Positions 1 to 4,556 of a stretch of DNA of 6,443 bases are shown here, one piece after another. Source of the DNA: Candidatus Nitrosymbiomonas sp. (GTDB lineage Bacteria; Sysuimicrobiota; Sysuimicrobiia; Sysuimicrobiales; Humicultoraceae); contig DYHL01000157.1 in assembly GCA_020724185.1 (NCBI GenBank), positions 1 through 6,443 of the forward strand, in the 5' to 3' direction. The notes beneath the pieces were generated by a model that did no database searches, was not told where the DNA came from, and saw nothing but the letters and a program-made list of their open reading frames with translations. Position numbers and translations under genes: made by a program. The number at the start of each line of letters is the position of its first letter. Positions within the stretch are counted from its first letter, which is position 1.

Positions 1-1
1 G

Positions 2-886
2 GTGTTCGACGACGGCGGATCCTCGGGCCGGCTGCGCCGGGAACTGGGCATCCTGCCGCCCGGTGACATCCGCCACTGCCTGGTGGCGCTGGCCGAGGTC
101 GAGCCGCTGATGACCCGACTGTTTGAGTACCGTTTTCGCGGCGGCGCGCTCGACGGCCACGCCTTTGGCAACCTGTTCATCGCCAGTCTCACCGGCGTAA
201 CCGGGGATCTGGAGCTGGCCGTAAAGGAGACAAGCAAGGTTCTCAAGATCCGGGGACGCGTGCTGCCTGCCACCGGTCACAACGTGGTGCTGGTCGCCGA
301 GATGGCCGACGGCCGCCAGGTCGAGGGCGAGTCCGTAATCACGGCCGCGCGCGGCAGGATCCGTCGCGTCTCACTGCGCCCTCCTGACGTCTTCCCCCTC
401 CCGGAGGTGCTGGAGGCGATCGCGGAGGCCGACCTGATCCTGCTGGGTCCGGGCAGTCTTTACACCAGCGTCATCCCCAACCTGCTGGTCCGTGGGGTGG
501 TCGAGGCGCTGCGGGAGTCCCAGGCGCCTCGGGTCTACATCTGCAACGTGATGACCCAGCCAGGAGAAACCGATGGGTACTCCGCGGCCGACCACGTGCG
601 CGCGATCTTCGCCCACACCGCGCCAGAACTCTTCACCCACGTGATCGTCAACACCCAGGCCCCGCGGAACCAGGCTCTGCTCGAACGCTACGCCGCCGAG
701 GGGAGCGTGCCCGTGGAGCCGACCCTATCCGAACTGGAGGCGATGGGCTTGATTCCGGTTGGGTTTTCCCTGATGAGCGAGGAGGAGCTGCTCCGCCACG
801 ATCCACTCCGCCTCGCGACCGCTATCCTACGCGTTATGGAGATGGCCGCCGCCCAGCCAGGGAGGTTCGCTCTCCGCCATGGATGA
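2..886 (+). CDS. yvcK: YvcK/CofD-like gluconeogenesis factor (UDP-sugar-binding), 5'-truncated by window edge
   Basis: This is the C-terminal 294 codons of a YvcK-family protein. Known members are cytoplasmic, bind UDP-GlcNAc-type ligands, and are needed for growth on gluconeogenic carbon sources and for normal cell shape; they share the fold of the CofD 2-phospholactate transferase. Visible motifs are the phosphate-binding FDDGGSSGRLR at residues 2-12, PPGDIRHCLVALA at 19-31, the GHAFGNL stretch at 52-58, GPGSLYTSVIPNLLV at 149-163, and YICNVMTQPGETDGYSAADH at 179-198. The GTG at position 2 is an internal Val codon and not the start: relatives have roughly 35-40 more residues, including an N-terminal GGGTG loop, and the frame is open to the window edge. 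The family usually reads RNCLVALA where this protein has RHCLVALA. In many Gram-positives yvcK lies between rapZ and whiA; here the next gene is a lyase instead. The stop overlaps the next start by 8 nt. Family assignment is firm; its role in this organism is inferred. Confidence 0.93.
   Translation: MFDDGGSSGRLRRELGILPPGDIRHCLVALAEVEPLMTRLFEYRFRGGALDGHAFGNLFIASLTGVTGDLELAVKETSKVLKIRGRVLPATGHNVVLVAEMADGRQVEGESVITAARGRIRRVSLRPPDVFPLPEVLEAIAEADLILLGPGSLYTSVIPNLLVRGVVEALRESQAPRVYICNVMTQPGETDGYSAADHVRAIFAHTAPELFTHVIVNTQAPRNQALLERYAAEGSVPVEPTLSELEAMGLIPVGFSLMSEEELLRHDPLRLATAILRVMEMAAAQPGRFALRHG
859..865 (+). promoter_or_regulatory. Ribosome binding site for the tryptophanase-like gene
   Basis: AGGGAGG lies 13 nt before the ATG at 879, inside the last codons of yvcK. 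The spacing is somewhat long for a Shine-Dalgarno site, so terminating yvcK ribosomes may also help start the lyase through the 8-nt stop/start overlap. Confidence 0.5.
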
Positions 887-2309
887 CGCGCTCCCGCCCG
901 CAGAGCCGTTCCGGATCAAGGCCGTGGAGGGCATCCGCCGGTTGACCCGCGACCAGCGCCTGCGCGCGCTGGAGGCCGCTCACCACAACCTGTTCCTGCT
1001 CAAGTCCGAGGACGTTTACATAGACCTGCTGACGGACAGCGGGACCGGGGCGATGAGCGACCGGCAGTGGGCGGCGATGATGGCTGGCGACGAGGCCTAC
1101 GCTGGAAGCCGTAGCTTCGATCGGCTGGCGGAGTCCGCATCCGAGGTGATGGGATTCCCCTACCTGATACCCGCGCACCAGGGCAGGGGGGCCGAGCACG
1201 TTCTCTTCTCCGCGCTCGTGGCTCCGGGCCAGCAGGTGATCGGCAACGTCCACTTCGACACCACGCGCGCCCACATCGAACACAGGCAGGCAGTTGCGCT
1301 CGACCTGGCGGTGGAGGAGATCTACGACGCGCAGGATCGCTCGCCGTTCAAGGGCAACCTGGACGTGGAGCGCGCCGAGGCGCACATCCGCGGGGTCGGC
1401 CGAGACGCCGTGCCGCTCATCCTTGTGACGGTGACCTGCAACTCCGGTGGCGGGCAGCCCGTTTCGATGGCGAACCTTACCGCGGTGCGGGCGCTGGCGG
1501 ACCGCTGGGGGATACCGTTCTTCCTGGACGCCTGCCGGTTCGCCGAGAACGCCTACTTCATCCAGCAACGCGAGCCGGGGTACGCGGGGAGGACGGTGGC
1601 CTCAATCGCGCGCGAGATGTGCAACCTGGCCGACGGCTGCACTTTCAGCGCCAAGAAGGACGGGCTTGCCAACATTGGCGGCTTCGTGGCGTTCCGTGAC
1701 GCTTCTCTCTACCAGAAGGCGATCCCGTGGGCGATCCTCTTCGAAGGATTCCTGACCTACGGCGGCCTGGCCGGCCGTGACCTCGAAGCCATCGCGGTGG
1801 GTCTGAAGGAGGTGGTGGAGCAGCCGTACCTGGAGTGGCGCATCGGCCAGGTGGCGAGACTGGCAGATGGCCTGCGCGCGGCGGGCGTTCCATTGGTCGA
1901 ACCGGCAGGTGGACACGCGGTGTTCCTGGACGCGCGGCGGTTCTTGCCGCACGTTCCGCAAACGGCCTACCCGGCGCAGTCACTGGCCTGCGAGCTCTAC
2001 GCCGACGGCGGCGTCCGCGGGGTCGAGGTGGGCGGCGTCATGGCCGGGCGCGATCCGAAGACCGGGCAGGAGCGCTTCCCCCGCCTGGAGATGGTCCGGC
2101 TGGCGGTGCCGCGCCGCGTCTACACCGATGCGCACATGGCGGTTGTCGTCGAGGCCGCCCGCCTCACGCTGGCCAGCAGCGCGCGGATTGGCGGTCTACG
2201 GATCGTCCATGAGCCCCCGGTGCTCCGTCACTTCTCCGCGCGCTTCGCTCCGGTGCCGCTCTCGGATCTACCTCGGAGCCCGGAAACGCGCGCGGCGCGG
2301 GGTTCTTGA
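879..2309 (+). CDS. tnaA: Tryptophanase / tyrosine phenol-lyase family PLP enzyme, probably tryptophanase
   Basis: This is a full-length 476-residue beta-eliminating lyase, compared with about 456 residues for tyrosine phenol-lyase (TPL) and 471 for E. coli TnaA. Such enzymes are cytosolic PLP tetramers; tryptophanase turns tryptophan into indole, pyruvate and ammonia. Seen in order: FRIKAVE (11-17), YIDLLTDSGTGAMSD (47-61), GDEAYAGS with Tyr74, the cofactor-phosphate loop HQGRGAE (100-106), Asn188, the pyridine-binding Asp217 followed by Arg220, the Schiff-base lysine Lys260 in SAKKDG, YGGLAGRD (294-301), and the carboxylate-binding Arg407. Pocket residues that separate the two activities are tryptophanase-like: Asp127, Phe291, Val382, Val384 and His451, against TPL Thr124, Met288, Met379, Arg381 and Phe448. 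The short loop before Asp127, and the GLAGRD, NIGG and PRRVYT signatures, resemble TPL instead. About 20 residues extend past the usual C-terminus. ATG 879 gives the normal family N-terminus. No TnaC-like leader can fit upstream. Catalytic competence looks intact; substrate choice is inferred from memory-based alignment. Confidence 0.87.
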   Translation: MDDALPPAEPFRIKAVEGIRRLTRDQRLRALEAAHHNLFLLKSEDVYIDLLTDSGTGAMSDRQWAAMMAGDEAYAGSRSFDRLAESASEVMGFPYLIPAHQGRGAEHVLFSALVAPGQQVIGNVHFDTTRAHIEHRQAVALDLAVEEIYDAQDRSPFKGNLDVERAEAHIRGVGRDAVPLILVTVTCNSGGGQPVSMANLTAVRALADRWGIPFFLDACRFAENAYFIQQREPGYAGRTVASIAREMCNLADGCTFSAKKDGLANIGGFVAFRDASLYQKAIPWAILFEGFLTYGGLAGRDLEAIAVGLKEVVEQPYLEWRIGQVARLADGLRAAGVPLVEPAGGHAVFLDARRFLPHVPQTAYPAQSLACELYADGGVRGVEVGGVMAGRDPKTGQERFPRLEMVRLAVPRRVYTDAHMAVVVEAARLTLASSARIGGLRIVHEPPVLRHFSARFAPVPLSDLPRSPETRAARGS

Positions 2310-2334
2310 CACCCCGTGCCCGAGCGGATACTCT
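2306..2334 (+). promoter_or_regulatory. Candidate sigma-70-type promoter for the nuo operon
   Basis: A perfect TTGACA (2306-2311) overlaps the stop codon of the lyase gene. TACTCT at 2329-2334 is a weak -10 match after a 17-nt spacer; GATACT at 2327-2332 matches better but leaves only 15 nt. Transcription would begin near 2341, leaving a leader of only about 13-16 nt that contains the nuoA ribosome binding site. The 44-nt gap it occupies is the largest in the window, which fits a transcription-unit boundary. No convincing terminator hairpin lies between the two genes, so read-through from the lyase is also possible. Confidence 0.5.
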
Positions 2335-2345
2335 GGCGTGGGTCT

Positions 2346-2351
2346 GAAGGA
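2346..2351 (+). promoter_or_regulatory. Ribosome binding site of nuoA, deciding between two adjacent ATGs
   Basis: GAAGGA ends 2 nt before the ATG at 2354 and 5 nt before the ATG at 2357. The second ATG has the more usual spacing and may be the real start. The choice changes the protein by only one methionine. Confidence 0.5.
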
Positions 2352-2353
2352 TA

Positions 2354-2713
2354 ATGATGCTTCTAGACTGGCTTTACGTCGCAGCGTTCGCGGTGATCGG
2401 CCTGCTGCTGGCCGGCCTGTCGCTGGCCATCGTTTGGGTGCTGTCCCTGCGGTCAGCGTATCCCGAGAAGCGCATGACCTACGAATCAGGCATGGTGCCC
2501 TTCGGCCAGGCATGGGCTCAGTTCAACATCCGTTACTACCTGTTCGGGTTGGTCTTCGTGATCTTCGCGGTGGAGGTTATCTACCTGTACCCCTGGGCGA
2601 TCGTGTTCCGGCAGCTCGGCAAGTTCGCGTTCGTCGAGATGCTGATCTTCCTAGTGGTGCTGTTGCTCGGTTTGGCCTACGCCTGGCGGAAGGGCGCGCT
2701 GGAATGGATCTAG
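2354..2713 (+). CDS. nuoA: NADH-quinone oxidoreductase subunit A (NuoA/ND3)
   Basis: This small 119-residue membrane subunit of complex I has three predicted transmembrane helices (about 8-31, 61-84, 93-111). In the family it sits beside NuoH near the quinone chamber, and its loop between helices 1 and 2 takes part in coupling. Motifs seen are YESGMVPFG (43-51), FNIRYYLFGLVFVIF (57-71) and the E-x-x-Y-L-Y-P-W-A run (74-82). The usual F-D-x-E in helix 2 reads FAVE here, with Ala72 (GCG, 2567-2569) in place of the highly conserved Asp; Glu74 is kept. Ser45 replaces the Cys found in many homologues, as it does in E. coli. It is the first gene of the operon, just after a candidate promoter. The next gene is nuoH after 36 nt; the expected nuoB, nuoC and nuoD are not there. 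Confidence 0.95.
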   Translation: MMLLDWLYVAAFAVIGLLLAGLSLAIVWVLSLRSAYPEKRMTYESGMVPFGQAWAQFNIRYYLFGLVFVIFAVEVIYLYPWAIVFRQLGKFAFVEMLIFLVVLLLGLAYAWRKGALEWI

Positions 2714-2736
2714 GGCGCCGGCCCCGCCGCACCCCC

Positions 2737-2742
2737 GAGGGG
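2737..2742 (+). promoter_or_regulatory. Ribosome binding site supporting the GTG start of nuoH
   Basis: GAGGGG lies 7 nt before the GTG at 2750, in a C-rich 36-nt spacer. This supports GTG 2750 as the start, and so does the NuoH-like N-terminal membrane helix that begins directly after it. Confidence 0.65.
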
Positions 2743-2749
2743 TCTTGCG

Positions 2750-3727
2750 GTGAACTGGGGAGCTGAGATTGCCAAGGCCGTATTGGCCGCGGTCGGGATG
2801 TTTACATTCCTGGCCATCGTGGCGGCGATGTTCGGCGTTCTGCTCGAGCGCAAGATCGGCGGGTGGATCCAGTCCCGGCTGGGTCCCAAGCACGTCGGCC
2901 CGCAGGGCGTGCTGCAGACCCTTGCCGACACGCTCAAGCTGCTGCAGAAGGAGAACGTAACCCCCAGGGCCGCGGACGCGCTGATCTTCAACACCGCCCC
3001 CCTGGTCGTCGCGACCGCCGGGCTGATGGGCTGGCTTGTGATTCCGTTCGGCAAGATCGGCGAGACCGTGCTGGTCGTTCGCGACCTCAACATCGGCATC
3101 CTGTTCTTCGCGGCGATGGCCTCGATGACCGTCATCGGCATCCTGGCAGGCGGGTGGGCGTCCAACAACAAGTACTCGCTGCTCGGCGCGCTGCGCAGCG
3201 CGTCGCAGATGATCAGCTACGAGCTCCCCATGGGGATGGCGCTCGTGGCCGTGGCCATGGAGGCCGGGACGCTTTCCACCGTGGGCATCGTCAGGGCGCA
3301 GGATGGCTGGATGGGATCCTTCGTCTTCCGGCAGTTCCCTGCCTTCGTCATCTTCATGATCGCGGCCGTCGCGGAGGTCAACCGCATCCCGTTCGATCTG
3401 CCCGAGGCGGAGTCCGAGTTGGTGGCGGGATACATCTCCGAGTACTCGGGCATGCGCTTCTCCCTGTTCATGCTGGGAGAGTACGCCGAGATGTTCGCCA
3501 TGGCCGCCATGACCACGACGCTCTTCCTGGGAGGGTGGAAGGGGCCGCTGCTGCCGCCCCTCGTGTGGTTCTTCCTCAAGATGTACCTGGTGGTGTTCTT
3601 CATGATGTGGGTCCGGTGGACCTTCCCGCGCTTCCGGCTGGACCAGCTCCTCAACCTGAGCTGGAAGGTCCTGCTGCCCGCCGGTCTCATCTGGATCCTC
3701 ATCTCCGGTTACAGGATCACGTTCTAG
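2750..3727 (+). CDS. nuoH: NADH-quinone oxidoreductase subunit H (NuoH/ND1)
   Basis: This 325-residue membrane subunit forms most of the quinone-binding chamber at the junction of the peripheral and membrane arms. It is full length for the family and strongly hydrophobic, with about eight transmembrane helices. Diagnostic stretches are ERKIGGWIQSRLGP (33-46) with VGPQG just after, ADTLKLLQKE (59-68), GGWASNNKYSLLGALRSASQ (134-153) with MISYELP following, AEVNRIPFDLPEAESELVAG (208-227) and EYSGMRF (231-237), and WVRWTFPRFRLDQLL (287-301) before the final helix. The acidic cytoplasmic loop (Glu209, Asp216, Glu219, Glu221, Glu223, Glu231), thought to couple quinone chemistry to proton movement, is intact. 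Normally nuoI, an 8Fe ferredoxin subunit, follows; here the nuoJ start is only 3 nt after the stop, so nuoI is absent. NuoH normally contacts NuoB, NuoD and NuoI, so its conservation implies a peripheral partner encoded elsewhere. The related membrane subunits of energy-converting hydrogenases are a less likely alternative given these exact motifs. Confidence 0.97.
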   Translation: MNWGAEIAKAVLAAVGMFTFLAIVAAMFGVLLERKIGGWIQSRLGPKHVGPQGVLQTLADTLKLLQKENVTPRAADALIFNTAPLVVATAGLMGWLVIPFGKIGETVLVVRDLNIGILFFAAMASMTVIGILAGGWASNNKYSLLGALRSASQMISYELPMGMALVAVAMEAGTLSTVGIVRAQDGWMGSFVFRQFPAFVIFMIAAVAEVNRIPFDLPEAESELVAGYISEYSGMRFSLFMLGEYAEMFAMAAMTTTLFLGGWKGPLLPPLVWFFLKMYLVVFFMMWVRWTFPRFRLDQLLNLSWKVLLPAGLIWILISGYRITF

Positions 3728-3730
3728 CCC

Positions 3731-4222
3731 ATGGGTACGCTGGCGGCATTTCTCATCCTGTCCGCGGTCACGCTGATTCCCGCGGTCGTGGTGGTGACCT
3801 CCAAGAACATCGTGCGCAGCGCCCTGGCGCTCGTCCCGACTTTTCTGGGGATCACGGGCCTTTACATCCTGCTGCAGGCGGAGTTCGTTGCCGGCATCCA
3901 GGTGCTGATCTACGCCGGCGCCATCACGGTGTTAATCCTCTTCGTTATCATGCTCACCGAAGGCGGGACCGGCATCAGGATTCGCCAGGTCAACGAGCAG
4001 GTGGCCGTGGGCGTGCTGGCAAGCGCCACGCTCGCGGCGCTGTTGATCTGGGTGTTCCTGCGTACGCCCTGGCCCCGTGGGCCCGGAGCGCTGCCCGAGC
4101 ACACCGCGGATCAGATCGGGAAGACCCTGCTCTCGTCCATGGTGCTGGTCTTTGAGGTTACGAGCCTGGTGCTGTTGATCTCACTGATCGGCGCCATCAT
4201 CATCGCGCGGCGCGAGCGGTAG
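3731..4222 (+). CDS. nuoJ: NADH-quinone oxidoreductase subunit J (NuoJ/ND6)
   Basis: This 163-residue membrane subunit has five predicted helices and lies between NuoH/A and NuoK in complex I. The signature is the third helix, EFVAGIQVLIYAGAITVLIL (51-70) running on into FVIML, with Tyr61 and the glycine that in known structures forms a pi-bulge switching between active and resting states. FEVTSLVLLISLIGAIIIAR (141-160) is the usual last helix, with Glu142. The loop at about 112-128 is Pro/Gly-rich. The ATG at 3731 follows the nuoH stop by 3 nt and has only a weak upstream GGA, so translational coupling to nuoH is likely. No sign of fusion to nuoI or of truncation is seen. Confidence 0.96.
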   Translation: MGTLAAFLILSAVTLIPAVVVVTSKNIVRSALALVPTFLGITGLYILLQAEFVAGIQVLIYAGAITVLILFVIMLTEGGTGIRIRQVNEQVAVGVLASATLAALLIWVFLRTPWPRGPGALPEHTADQIGKTLLSSMVLVFEVTSLVLLISLIGAIIIARRER

Positions 4223-4225
4223 CGC

Positions 4226-4238
4226 GGGGAGGCCGGAG
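4226..4238 (+). promoter_or_regulatory. Double purine-rich ribosome binding region of nuoK
   Basis: GGGGAGG (4226-4232) and GGAG (4235-4238) lie 10 and 4 nt before the GTG at 4243. Together they support a GTG start for nuoK within the 20-nt gap after nuoJ. Confidence 0.6.
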
Positions 4239-4242
4239 CATC

Positions 4243-4554
4243 GTGGCGGTTGGACTGGCGCACTTCCTGGTGGTCAGCGCCCTGCTCTTTTGTCTGGGGC
4301 TCTACGGGGTGCTGACACGAAGGAACGCGGTGGCGATCCTGATGGGCATCGAGTTGATGCTCAACGCCGCCAACATCAACCTGGTTGCCTTCAACAAGTA
4401 CGTGGCGCCCGCGGCGCTCAACGGGCAGGTGTTCACGCTGGTAGTGATTACCCTGGCGGCCTGTGAGGTGGGCGTTGGCCTGGCGCTGGTCATGGCGGCC
4501 TACAGGAACCTTGAGACGGTCCAGGTGGACCGGATCAACATGCTGAAGTGGTAG
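4243..4554 (+). CDS. nuoK: NADH-quinone oxidoreductase subunit K (NuoK/ND4L)
   Basis: This 103-residue, three-helix subunit is homologous to MrpC of cation/proton antiporters and forms part of a proton path next to NuoJ and the antiporter-like pumps. The two membrane carboxylates essential in E. coli NuoK are present: Glu37 in MGIELMLNAANINLVAF (34-50) and Glu75 in AACEVGVGLAL (72-82). The C-terminal VDRINMLKW is typical of the family. It starts at GTG 4243, with strong purine-rich sequence upstream. The stop is 2 nt before the nuoL start, so the two are very likely cotranslated. Length and motifs are normal. Confidence 0.97.
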   Translation: MAVGLAHFLVVSALLFCLGLYGVLTRRNAVAILMGIELMLNAANINLVAFNKYVAPAALNGQVFTLVVITLAACEVGVGLALVMAAYRNLETVQVDRINMLKW

Positions 4555-4556
4555 CG

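Noticed and set aside
834..1568. A 244-codon minus-strand frame opposite the start of the lyase gene
   Set aside because: No domain or ribosome site is recognisable, and the opposite strand encodes conserved PLP-enzyme motifs throughout.
2277..2305. GC-rich end of the lyase gene as a rho-independent terminator
   Set aside because: The CGCG-rich stretch can pair weakly with itself but has no clear stem-loop followed by a T run.
1867..2766. A 299-codon + strand frame crossing from the lyase through nuoA
   Set aside because: It reads through two conserved genes and a promoter-like gap in the wrong phase, and its composition is Arg/Ser/Trp-rich and non-protein-like.
3725..3733. A frameshifted or very short nuoI remnant between nuoH and nuoJ
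   Set aside because: The gap is only 3 nt, and neither flanking protein carries Cys-x-x-Cys ferredoxin motifs.
2863..4155. A 430-codon + strand frame spanning nuoH and nuoJ in another phase
   Set aside because: It is an Arg/Gly/His/Pro-rich translation that crosses two well-conserved genes out of frame. It is a shadow caused by few stop codons at high GC.
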